Shown one piece after another: positions 1 through 6,033 of a stretch of DNA of 12,711 nt. Each line of letters starts with the position of its first letter. The stretch's first letter is position 1. The notes under the pieces were generated by a model. The model did no database searches, was not told the DNA's origin, and worked only from the letters and a program-made list of their open reading frames with translations. The translations under genes were made by a program, and so were the position numbers. Source of the DNA: Pseudomonadota bacterium (GTDB lineage Bacteria; Pseudomonadota; Gammaproteobacteria; Xanthomonadales; Xanthomonadaceae); contig JAEWFH010000057.1 of assembly GCA_023388955.1 (NCBI GenBank), positions 1-12,711 on the forward strand. Direction: 5' to 3'.

Positions 1-149
1 TCGGCGCCGGAAACCGGCTGGCCATCGGCCGAGAAGATCTGGCCGCCGACACCGGCGGACGTGCTCTGGGCGAAAACAGGGGCAGCGGCGAGGGCGGCGA
101 GCAGGCCGACGGTCAGCCTGGACATACGGACGCGACGATGCTGGGACAT
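1..149 (-). CDS. TonB-dependent receptor (Oar-like), N-terminal fragment
   Basis: Only the first 49 codons are present; the gene continues past the left edge. The product begins MSQHRRVRMSRLTVGLL and has a typical signal peptide: basic start, hydrophobic stretch at residues 12-22, and a likely cleavage after AAAPVFA (about residue 27). The mature part opens SAGVGGQIFSADGQPVSGA, which resembles the carboxypeptidase-regulatory-like beta-sandwich found before the plug of Oar-type TonB-dependent outer-membrane receptors in xanthomonads. Such proteins are outer-membrane barrels taking up substrates with energy from TonB; the substrate cannot be told from this piece. I chose ATG at 149 because it gives a basic n-region and a GAGG lies about 12 bases upstream; ATG at 125 is an alternative that still leaves a workable signal peptide. 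Family is inferred from a short segment, so moderate confidence; that it is an exported protein is much surer. Confidence 0.65.
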   Translation of the reverse strand, partial: MSQHRRVRMSRLTVGLLAALAAAPVFAQSTSAGVGGQIFSADGQPVSGA

Positions 150-218
150 GGGCGGGAGGCCTCGGATGGAGAAAGCTGGGACGTGGACGCGCGACCGGTG
201 GCCGCGCCAGGCAACGGG

Positions 219-240
219 AAAACCCGGCGGGAACCGGGTT
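219..240 (-). terminator. Terminator-like hairpin in the gap before the TonB receptor gene
   Basis: Read on the minus strand, AACCCGG (240-234), a 6-base loop, then CCGGGTT (227-221) form a perfect 7-bp stem, and the T-run continues to 219 (TTTT in all, two of them paired). It lies about 78 bases after the marC-like gene and 70 bases before the TonB receptor start. It could end the grxD operon or sit in the receptor's leader. The T-tract is short, so strength is uncertain. Confidence 0.45.
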
Positions 241-297
241 AACGTGAGTTTAACACTGCGCGAGAGAGTACGGCGATTTTCTTACGGTTCGGTGACA

Positions 298-316
298 GCC
301 CGCCCTTGGGGCGGGC
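298..316 (-). terminator. GC-rich hairpin directly after the marC-like gene
   Basis: GCCCGCCC (298-305), a 3-base loop TTG and GGGCGGGC (309-316) form a perfect 8-bp stem that starts right next to the stop codon of the marC-like gene (318-320). There is no T-tract on either strand, so it may be a transcript-end stabiliser or a weak terminator. A second hairpin with a short T-run lies further downstream at 219-240. Confidence 0.35.
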
Positions 317-317
317 C

Positions 318-917
318 CTAGGCCGGCCCGGCCGCCGCCATGTAGCTCTGGAGGCCATCCAGGAACATCTGCACCGAGATCGCGACCAGCAGCATGCCCA
401 TCAGCCGCTCGACCGCGGACAGCACCCGGCGGCCGAGCCACTTGTAGATCATGGTCGCCGACAGCAGGATCGCCGCGGTCGCTCCCCAGGCGATGCCGAG
501 CGCCAGGCTCCATTCCCACAAGCGGTCGGGCTCGTTGCTGCCCATCAGCATCACCGCCGCCATGCCCGAGGGACCGGCGATCAAAGGGATCGCCAGCGGC
601 ACGATGAAGGGCTCGCCATCGGGAAGCTCGCCCATCAGGCCTTCCGGCGGCGGGAAGATCATCCGGATGCCGATCAGGAACAGCACGATGCCGCCGGCGA
701 TCGAGACCGCCTCCTGGCGCAGGTTCATGACGTCCAGCGCGTACTTGCCGCCCCACAGGAACGCCATCAGCACGAACAGCGCGATCAGCAGTTCGCGCAC
801 CAGGACCTTGCGCTGTCGCTCCGGCGGCAGGGTGCGAAGCAGCCCGAGGAAGATCGGGATGTTTCCCAGCGGATCGAGGATCAGGAACAGCAGCAGCGCG
901 GCGGAAACGACGGTCAC
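318..917 (-). CDS. MarC/YhgN-family integral membrane protein
   Basis: A 199-residue inner-membrane protein of the MarC family (UPF0056), closest in my memory to E. coli YhgN. About six hydrophobic segments can be placed near residues 4-20, 42-58, 70-88, 104-125, 135-158 and 173-190. Family signatures visible are DPLGNIPIF near the N-terminus, SIAGGIVLFLI in the third segment, EPFIVPLAIPLIAGPS at the fourth, and MGMLLVAISVQMFLDG at the end. Length is normal for the family. The function is not firmly known; MarC itself was once linked to multiple antibiotic resistance but that link was later dropped, and members are listed as putative NAAT (neutral amino acid) transporters. The start is GTG (917-915), which overlaps the upstream dehydrogenase stop as GTGA, with GGAG about 11 bases upstream. 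It is the third gene of the grxD operon. Family sure; substrate unknown. Confidence 0.9.
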   Translation of the reverse strand: MTVVSAALLLFLILDPLGNIPIFLGLLRTLPPERQRKVLVRELLIALFVLMAFLWGGKYALDVMNLRQEAVSIAGGIVLFLIGIRMIFPPPEGLMGELPDGEPFIVPLAIPLIAGPSGMAAVMLMGSNEPDRLWEWSLALGIAWGATAAILLSATMIYKWLGRRVLSAVERLMGMLLVAISVQMFLDGLQSYMAAAGPA

Positions 918-1681
918 GACGCGTGTGCTCCGATGGTGGATGTGGCAAATGGCGACCAGACCTGTCCCCGGTGCGCCGCGCCCGATGGTGACAACAGGGT
1001 TACGCAGGCCTCGGCCGCATGGGCGGGATCAATCGCGCGGGTGTCTTCCTGTTCGACGTAGGCCCGCGAGCGCAATCCAGTGCGCATCGGGCCCGGCTGC
1101 AGGCCGCTGACACGAACCGGCGAGCGGGCCGTCTCGGCATGCAGCATCTCCACCAGCGCATGCTGTCCGTGCTGGGCCAGGCCATAACCACCCCAGTAGG
1201 CCTTGCCCACCCGTGCCAGGTCATCGACCACGAACACCAGCGCCGAATCGTCCGCGGCGGACAGCAACGGCAGGCAGGCCTGGCTCAGCCACGCGCGCGC
1301 GGTGAGGTTGACGTGGATGGCACGCGCGAGCGCGGCCGGATCGGTGTGCAGCAGCGGGGTCAGGCCGTGGAAGTCGGCGGCGCAGTGCAGCACGCCGTCC
1401 AGCCGCCCCGGCCCTTCGCTGATGCGCGAGGCCAGGGTGGCGTGGTCGTCGGGGGCCGCCCCCTCCAGGTCCATCGGGTACAGGTGCGGCTCGGGCCCTT
1501 CGGCCGCGATCGCGTCGTAGATCCGGTTCAGCCGCGGGATCCTGCGCCCGAGCAGGACCACGGTCGCGCCCGCCCGCGCGCAGGCACGGGCCGCGGCCGC
1601 GCCGAGCCCGCCATGCGCACCGGTTACCAGGATGACCCGCCCTTCGAGCGCCCGGGACGGCTGGCTTCCCGAGTCGGTCAC
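914..1681 (-). CDS. YciK-like short-chain dehydrogenase/reductase with altered active site
   Basis: A 255-residue Rossmann-fold protein of the SDR superfamily, most like YciK. Cofactor signs are clear: TGAHGGLG at residues 20-27 (TGxxxGxG type), LLGRR after the second strand, and DL near 71. The catalytic Asn region is kept (HVNLTARA, N125) and so is the Tyr (GGYGLAQ, Y166). However, aligning LVF-VVDDLARVGKAYWGGYGLAQ with YciK's LVF-TSSSVGRQG...YAASK puts Asp153 where the catalytic Ser should be and Gln170 where the catalytic Lys of YxxxK should be; I checked both codons (GAT at 1225-1223, CAG at 1174-1172). It may therefore bind a nucleotide but not reduce in the classical way, or use other chemistry. 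GTG start at 1681 overlaps the grxD stop (GTGA); the stop overlaps the marC-like start likewise. Substrate unknown. Confidence 0.88.
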   Translation of the reverse strand: MTDSGSQPSRALEGRVILVTGAHGGLGAAAARACARAGATVVLLGRRIPRLNRIYDAIAAEGPEPHLYPMDLEGAAPDDHATLASRISEGPGRLDGVLHCAADFHGLTPLLHTDPAALARAIHVNLTARAWLSQACLPLLSAADDSALVFVVDDLARVGKAYWGGYGLAQHGQHALVEMLHAETARSPVRVSGLQPGPMRTGLRSRAYVEQEDTRAIDPAHAAEACVTLLSPSGAAHRGQVWSPFATSTIGAHAS

Positions 1682-1998
1682 TGTCCGGCCGCCTCGCTGA
1701 GGATGCGTGCCAGCTCGCCGGAGTCCGCCAGTTCACCGACGACATTGCTGCCGCCGATCAGCTCCCCGTGCAGGAACAGCTGCGGGAACGTCGGCCAGTT
1801 GGAAAATCGCGGCAGGTTGGCGCGCACTTCGGGGTCCTCCAGGACGTTGACCACGTGGATCTCCTGCGCGCCCGCAGCCTCGAGCGCGCGGATCGCCTTC
1901 GCCGAGTATCCACACATGGGGTATTGCGCCGTGCCCTTCATGAACAGCACCACCGGGTGGCTGTCGACCAGGGCCTGGATCCGTTCCAGGACGGACAT
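1678..1998 (-). CDS. grxD: Monothiol glutaredoxin, Grx4/GrxD family, CGYS variant
   Basis: A 106-residue single-domain protein of the CGFS monothiol glutaredoxin family, cytoplasmic proteins that bind and pass [2Fe-2S] clusters held with glutathione and often work with BolA. Visible landmarks: VVLFMKGT with Lys21, the active-site Cys29 in PMCGYS, NVLEDPEVRANL, WPTFPQLFLHGELIGG at 68-83. Two departures from the usual family are plain: the active-site motif is CGYS instead of CGFS, and the glutathione-contact loop usually reading GGCD or GGSD reads GGSN (82-85). Start is ATG at 1998 with AGGAG at 2009-2005, six bases away. It is first in an operon with the SDR and MarC-like genes and divergent from sodB, a setting that suits iron and redox control. 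The gene symbol is by family; another Grx4 paralogue elsewhere in the genome is possible. Confidence 0.92.
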   Translation of the reverse strand: MSVLERIQALVDSHPVVLFMKGTAQYPMCGYSAKAIRALEAAGAQEIHVVNVLEDPEVRANLPRFSNWPTFPQLFLHGELIGGSNVVGELADSGELARILSEAAGQ

Positions 1999-2053
1999 CG
2001 CGTGCTCCTGCAGCTTGGCCAGCGGTCGTCAGGGCCGCGTGACACGGGATCGA

Positions 2054-2070
2054 TACAATGGGTGATTGTA
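2054..2070. promoter_or_regulatory. Perfect dyad TACAAT-N5-ATTGTA between grxD and sodB
   Basis: TACAAT at 2054-2059, spacer GGGTG, and ATTGTA at 2065-2070 are perfect inverted repeats in the 148-bp divergent gap. TACAAT matches the sigma-70 -10 hexamer at 5 of 6 bases, so each strand carries one: the plus copy could serve sodB (start about 80 bases on), the minus copy grxD. No good -35 box is seen 16-18 bases upstream on either strand, so an activator site or a repressor operator is equally possible. Confidence 0.45.
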
Positions 2071-2079
2071 GTCTCCGTG

Positions 2080-2114
2080 GTGCTGCTGACGCGACCGTCA
2101 TCGTCCGGCAGCAC
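2080..2114 (+). other. Stem-loop in the sodB leader
   Basis: GTGCTGC (2080-2086) pairs with GCAGCAC (2108-2114), and just inside it TGACG (2087-2091) pairs with CGTCA (2096-2100) around a CGAC tetraloop, leaving a 7-base bulge. If transcription starts just after the TACAAT at 2054, this 12-bp structure would form in the untranslated leader, 20 bases before the ribosome site AAGGAG (2134-2139). Function is inferred only. Confidence 0.4.
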
Positions 2115-2146
2115 CGCTCCCCACCCGATGCTTAAGGAGTACCAAG

Positions 2147-2728
<582 letters not shown>

Positions 2729-2731
2729 AGC

Positions 2732-2843
2732 GAGGAACGAGGTGAGAGGAGCGAGGAACGAGTAAAAGCAGGAGCAGGAACGGAAGGCGCCGGGCGGTTG
2801 CCCTTGCCTTTACTCGTTCCTCGTTCCTCTCCACTCGTTCCTC
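2732..2843. repeat. GAGGAACGAG repeat cluster, two direct and three inverted copies
   Basis: The 10-mer GAGGAACGAG occurs on the plus strand at 2732-2741 and 2753-2762; its complement CTCGTTCCTC occurs at 2813-2822, 2820-2829 (overlapping by 3 bases) and 2834-2843. The last copy runs into the stop codon of purK (2842-2844). The copies lie in the gap between convergent sodB and purK. The spacing is irregular and there are no unique spacers. It may be a dispersed intergenic repeat family in the genome. Confidence 0.85.
2752..2823. terminator. Long hairpin between convergent sodB and purK
   Basis: CGAGGAACGAGTAAA (2752-2766) and TTTACTCGTTCCTCG (2809-2823) are a perfect 15-bp inverted repeat; after one mismatch a few more pairs form (2768-2772 with 2803-2807). 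The position, 23 bases after sodB and 18 bases after purK on the other strand, fits a two-way transcription end. There is no clear T-tract after the stem on either strand, so Rho help or simple 3'-end protection is as likely as intrinsic termination. Confidence 0.5.
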
Positions 2844-3993
2844 AGCTCCTGAGCTGCCCCACTGCCGGCGCGACCTGGTCGCGCCGGTCCAGTGCAGCGC
2901 CGACGGTCTCCAGGGCCGTCGCCAGCTCTGCGGCGGAATCGGCTCGCAGCGTGGCGTGGCCGACCTTGCGGCCCGCGCGTGGGGACTTGCCGTAGTCGTG
3001 CCAGTGGCCGCCGGGCTGTGCCAGCACCGGCGTGGCGTCCGGCATTTCACCCAGCCAGTTGAGCATGCAGGCGTGGCCGCGGGTCGCGGTCGAACCCAGC
3101 GGCAGGCCCAGCACGGCGCGCACGTGGTTCTCGAACTGGCTGGTCTCCGCACCCTCGATGGTCCAGTGGCCGGAGTTGTGCACGCGCGGGGCCATTTCGT
3201 TGGCCAGCAGTTCGCCATCGCGACAGAACAGCTCCAGCGCGAACACGCCGACGTAGTCCAGGGCCTCGGCGAGGCGGCGGGCGTGGGCGATCGCCTTCGC
3301 CTCCAGTTCCGGATCCAGGCCGGCAGGGGCGAGGCTCGCGGAGAGCACGCCGTCGACGTGCCAGTTGCGCGTCGGCGTCCAGGTGCGGAAATCCCCGTCG
3401 CGGCCGCGCACCGCGATCACCGAAAGCTCGAAGTCGAAGGGAACGAACCCCTCCAGGATCAGCCCGGTACGGGCCGCCTGGTCGCCCAGTGCGGCCCAGG
3501 CGGCGTCGACGACGCCCTCGCCCGCTTCGGGACGCAGGCGGAACTGGCCCTTGCCGTCGTAGCCGAGCCTGCGGGTCTTGAGGATCGAGGGCACCCCGAT
3601 GTCGGCCACCGCCCGCGCCAGCGTTTCGCGGCTGTCGACGTCGGCGAAGGGCGGGACCGGGATCCCCAGCTCGCGGAACAGGCGCTTCTCGCTGAGCCGG
3701 TCCTGCGCGGTCGCCAGTGCGTCCGGACCCGGTTGCACGGCCACGCGCGAGCGCAGCCAGTCGCCAGACCCGGCCGGGACGTTCTCGAAATCGAAGGTCA
3801 CCACGTCGATGCGCTCGCCAAACGACTCCAGCGCATCCCGGTCGTCGTAGCCGCCCACCACCAGCGGCGCGACCTGGCCGGCGCAGGCCTCGCGCGAGGG
3901 GTCGAGCGCGACCACCGGCACCCCGAGCGGGGCCGCGGCCAGCGCCATCATCCGGGCCAGCTGCCCGCCCCCGAGGATGCCCAGCCGCTTCAT
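2842..3993 (-). CDS. purK: 5-(carboxyamino)imidazole ribonucleotide synthase
   Basis: A 383-residue ATP-grasp enzyme that uses ATP and bicarbonate to carboxylate aminoimidazole ribonucleotide to N5-CAIR, a step of purine synthesis in the cytoplasm. Landmarks in order: GILGGGQLARMM at 5-16 (N-terminal nucleotide-fold domain), VTFDFENVP at 65-73, the ATP-grasp lysine and glycine loop KTRRLGYDGKGQ at 139-150, EGFVPFDFELSVI at 181-193, and the metal-binding ELF...ANEMAPRVHNSGHWT region at 254-278. Length and ends fit the family. The ATG at 3993 overlaps the purE stop as ATGA, so the two are translationally coupled, as expected since PurE uses the unstable PurK product. An open frame continues far upstream of this start, but there it lies out of frame over purE and is not coding. 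The stop codon lies inside a GAGGAACGAG repeat. Confidence 0.97.
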   Translation of the reverse strand: MKRLGILGGGQLARMMALAAAPLGVPVVALDPSREACAGQVAPLVVGGYDDRDALESFGERIDVVTFDFENVPAGSGDWLRSRVAVQPGPDALATAQDRLSEKRLFRELGIPVPPFADVDSRETLARAVADIGVPSILKTRRLGYDGKGQFRLRPEAGEGVVDAAWAALGDQAARTGLILEGFVPFDFELSVIAVRGRDGDFRTWTPTRNWHVDGVLSASLAPAGLDPELEAKAIAHARRLAEALDYVGVFALELFCRDGELLANEMAPRVHNSGHWTIEGAETSQFENHVRAVLGLPLGSTATRGHACMLNWLGEMPDATPVLAQPGGHWHDYGKSPRAGRKVGHATLRADSAAELATALETVGAALDRRDQVAPAVGQLRS

Positions 3994-4505
3994 GCGCGCG
4001 GGTCGATCCGCGGGTCGTCGTTGGCGGCGACCTCGGCGCTCTGGCGCTCGCGGAACGCATCCAGGGCGCGTGCCACGTCCGGATGGTCGGCCGCCAGCAG
4101 GGCAGCGGCGAACAGGGCCGCATTGGCTGCCCCGGCATCGCCGATGGCGAAAGTCGCCACCGGCACGCCCGCCGGCATCTGCACGATCGACAGCAGCGAG
4201 TCCAGGCCGTTGAGCGCGCGGCTCTTGACCGGCACGCCCAATACCGGCACCGGCGTCTTGGACGCGATCATGCCCGGCAGGTGCGCGGCGCCGCCGGCGC
4301 CGGCGATGATCGCCCGCAGCCCACGGCCGGCCGCCTGGCTGGCGTAGTCGAACAGGACGTCGGGCGTGCGGTGGGCGGAGACCACGCGCACCTCGTGGGC
4401 GATCCCCATCGCCTCGAGCCGTGCGCTGGCGTGCTGCATCGTGTCCCAGTCGGAGCGGGAGCCCATCACGACGCCAACCAGCGGCGCCTGAGCGGTGTCT
4501 GTCAT
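3990..4505 (-). CDS. purE: N5-CAIR mutase, PurE catalytic subunit
   Basis: A 171-residue class I PurE that moves the carboxyl of N5-CAIR to carbon 4, giving CAIR; the enzyme is normally an octamer in the cytoplasm. Motifs: VMGSRSDWDTM at 13-23 with Ser16 and Asp19 for substrate binding, the catalytic His45 in VSAHRTP, the glycine-rich AGAGGAAHLPGM at 68-79, and LGVPV at 89-93. I chose ATG at 4505; a TTG at 4523 would add MPQAPA, which the family does not need. Only a weak ribosome site (AGG about 11 bases up) is seen. It heads the purE-purK operon and is divergent from the Trm112-like gene, with only 58 bases between starts. The C-terminal tail after residue 155 is polar and variable. Confidence 0.96.
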   Translation of the reverse strand: MTDTAQAPLVGVVMGSRSDWDTMQHASARLEAMGIAHEVRVVSAHRTPDVLFDYASQAAGRGLRAIIAGAGGAAHLPGMIASKTPVPVLGVPVKSRALNGLDSLLSIVQMPAGVPVATFAIGDAGAANAALFAAALLAADHPDVARALDAFRERQSAEVAANDDPRIDPRA

Positions 4506-4529
4506 GGCTGGAGCCTGCGGCAAAACGGT

Positions 4530-4535
4530 ATTCTA
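4530..4535 (-). promoter_or_regulatory. Candidate -10 box for purE
   Basis: Minus-strand TAGAAT (5 of 6 to TATAAT) lies 24 bases before the purE ATG, which would give a leader of about 18 bases. No convincing -35 is visible 17 bases upstream. The overlapping plus-strand TATTCT (4529-4534) could serve the Trm112-like gene, so the two promoters may overlap. No clear PurR-type operator was seen. Confidence 0.4.
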
Positions 4536-4563
4536 GCGGTCTTCCGCCGGTGCCGAGGACCCC

Positions 4564-4833
4564 ATGGACCGCAAGTTGATCGACCTGCTCGCCTGCCCTG
4601 CCACCCGGCAGCCGCTTTCCCTCCTGGACGCGCGTGGACTCAAGGCGCTGAACGATGCCATCGCCGCCGGCGGCGTGCTGCGCGAGGACGGCCAGGTGCA
4701 GTCCGATGCGTTGCGCGAGGCACTGGTCACGCGCGATCGCAAGCGCGTCTACCGCGTCGACGACGGCATCCCGGTGCTGCTGGCCGAGGAAGCGATCCCG
4801 ACCTCCGCCATCCACGCTTTCACGCAGGCATGA
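4564..4833 (+). CDS. Trm112/YcaR-like small protein lacking zinc cysteines
   Basis: An 89-residue protein of the Trm112 (UPF0434/YcaR) family. The N-terminal MDRKLIDLLACP and the DDGIPVLLAEEA at 66-77 match the two conserved ends of the family. Compared with YcaR (about 60 residues) it has an insert of roughly 25 residues in the middle. Canonical members hold zinc by a CPxC pair plus further cysteines; here only Cys11 is left (CPATRQP), so no classical zinc site is possible. Eukaryotic and archaeal Trm112 activates methyltransferases; bacterial roles are unclear. Start ATG has GAGGA at 4555-4559, four bases away. The stop overlaps the nadC start as ATGA, so it is coupled to nadC. In enterobacteria ycaR sits between lpxK and kdsB, so this neighbourhood differs. 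Family placement fairly sure; function unknown. Confidence 0.85.
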   Translation: MDRKLIDLLACPATRQPLSLLDARGLKALNDAIAAGGVLREDGQVQSDALREALVTRDRKRVYRVDDGIPVLLAEEAIPTSAIHAFTQA

Positions 4834-5696
4834 GCCTCCCCTTCGATCCGCCGCTCGAAGCGGTCGCGCGCGACGTCGCCGCGGCCCTGGCCGAGGACAT
4901 CGGCAGCGGCGATGCCACCGCCGCCCTGCTTGCGGACGGCCCCGACCAGGCCTGGCTGCTGTGCAAGGAAGACGCCGTGGTGTGCGGGCGCCCCTGGTTC
5001 GACGCCTGCCACCGGGCGCTGGATCCGGAGGTGGCCATCGACTGGCGCGTGGCCGAGGGCGACCCCGTCGCTGCCGGGACGGTACTGGCGACGCTGCAGG
5101 GCCGTTCGCGCAGCCTGGTCACCGCCGAGCGTACTTCGCTGAACTTCCTGCAGACGCTTTCGGGCACGGCCACGGAAACCGCTCGCTACGTTGCCGCCCT
5201 GGACGGCACCGGGACCCGCATCCTCGACACCCGCAAGACCCTGCCCGGCCTGCGCGTGGCGCAGAAGTACGCGGTCCGCGTGGGCGGTGGCTGCAACCAC
5301 CGCATGGGCCTGCACGACGCGGTGATGCTCAAGGAGAACCACGTGCGCGCCGCCGGTTCGTTGACCGCCGCGGTCGAGGCCGCCCGGCGCAGCGCGCCCG
5401 GCCTGCCGCTGATCGTCGAGGTGGAGGACCTGGACGAGCTGCGCGAAGCGCTCGACGCCGGTTGCGACCGCATCCTGGTCGACGACTTCGAACCGCATAC
5501 GCGTCGCGAGGCGGTACGCATCACCGCCGCGCATTCCCGCCCGGTTCCGCTGGAGGTGTCCGGCGGCGTGGAACTGGCGGGGTTGCGGGCCATCGCCGCC
5601 GACGGCGTGGACTTCATCTCGGTCGGCGCGTTGACCAAGCACGTGCGCGCGATCGACCTGTCGCTCAAGCTCGGCCGCCCGCCGGAACCGGCCTGA
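4830..5696 (+). CDS. nadC: Nicotinate-nucleotide pyrophosphorylase (carboxylating)
   Basis: A 288-residue quinolinate phosphoribosyltransferase, which joins quinolinate and PRPP to give nicotinate mononucleotide, carbon dioxide and pyrophosphate in new NAD synthesis. Motifs in order: EDIGSGDATAALL at 22-34, TAERTSLNFLQTLSGTAT at 98-115, DTRKTLPGLR at 133-142, the active-site run KYAVRVGGGCNHRMGL at 146-161 and VMLKENH at 165-171, VEVEDLDEL at 196-204, LEVSGGV at 241-247, and DFISVGALTKH at 261-271. The usual LDNF segment reads VDDF (217-220), a mild change. ATG at 4830 overlaps the upstream stop (ATGA); the open frame extends further upstream but that part lies antisense to purEK and is noise. 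The DUF3301 gene follows after four bases, so all three probably form one transcript. nadA and nadB are not in the window. Confidence 0.97.
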   Translation: MSLPFDPPLEAVARDVAAALAEDIGSGDATAALLADGPDQAWLLCKEDAVVCGRPWFDACHRALDPEVAIDWRVAEGDPVAAGTVLATLQGRSRSLVTAERTSLNFLQTLSGTATETARYVAALDGTGTRILDTRKTLPGLRVAQKYAVRVGGGCNHRMGLHDAVMLKENHVRAAGSLTAAVEAARRSAPGLPLIVEVEDLDELREALDAGCDRILVDDFEPHTRREAVRITAAHSRPVPLEVSGGVELAGLRAIAADGVDFISVGALTKHVRAIDLSLKLGRPPEPA

Positions 5697-5700
5697 CGCC

Positions 5701-6018
5701 ATGCCTACCCTGGTCCTGCTGATGATCGTGGGCGGTGCGGCCTTCGGGTTCTGGAGCGCCGGGCGCGCCGCCGCCGAGCAGGCGATCGAACTGGGTCGTG
5801 ACGCCTGCCAGCGCGCCGGCGTGCAGTTGCTGGACCAGTCGGTGCACCTGCTGGGCATGAAGCCATGCCGGCTCGAGGATGGCTGGCTGGGCTGGGAACG
5901 GACCTTCCGCTTCGACTACTCGCGCGATGGCGCCGACCGCCACTCCGGGCGCCTGGTGCTGCGCGGCGCCAGACTGGTCGCCTTCATCGGCCCGGTGGAA
6001 ACGCAGCTGGAAGGCTGA
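5701..6018 (+). CDS. DUF3301 domain protein, single-pass membrane
   Basis: A 105-residue protein with an N-terminal hydrophobic segment at about residues 3-18 (LVLLMIVGGAAFGFW) followed by a small soluble domain. The pattern of ACQRAGVQLLDQSV (35-48), GWERTFRFDYSRDG (64-77) and SGRLVLRGARLVAF (82-95) matches my memory of DUF3301, a proteobacterial family of unknown function whose soluble part looks like a small beta-rich fold. The segment is an anchor or uncleaved signal; no cleavage motif stands out. Starts four bases after nadC and ends 15 bases before the oppositely oriented sspB stop. No role can be assigned; the nadC link may be only genomic habit. Confidence 0.82.
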   Translation: MPTLVLLMIVGGAAFGFWSAGRAAAEQAIELGRDACQRAGVQLLDQSVHLLGMKPCRLEDGWLGWERTFRFDYSRDGADRHSGRLVLRGARLVAFIGPVETQLEG

Positions 6019-6033
6019 GGGGCGGGCCGCCCC
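6019..6033. terminator. GC palindrome between convergent DUF3301 and sspB genes
   Basis: GGGGCGG-G-CCGCCCC is a near-perfect palindrome filling the gap between the DUF3301 stop (6016-6018) and the sspB stop (6033-6035). As RNA it could form a 5-bp GC stem with a 5-base loop on either strand. It lacks a T-tract, so a terminator role is only suggested by its place. Confidence 0.3.

Noticed and set aside
2732..2843. CRISPR array made of GAGGAACGAG repeats.
   Set aside because: Repeats are 10 bases, in both orientations, irregularly spaced or overlapping, with no spacers of even size and no cas genes.
4506..4523. TTG start that would lengthen PurE by six residues.
   Set aside because: The ATG at 4505 matches the family N-terminus, and the TTG falls about where the candidate promoter would begin the transcript.
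3994..4815. Upstream continuation of the purK reading frame, suggesting a larger fusion protein.
   Set aside because: This part overlaps purE in another frame and the Trm112-like gene on the other strand; PurK family proteins begin at the MKRLGILGGG start at 3993.
3717..4829. Upstream continuation of the nadC frame to 3717.
   Set aside because: It is antisense to purK and purE, Arg/Pro-rich without motifs, and nadC has a normal start at 4830.
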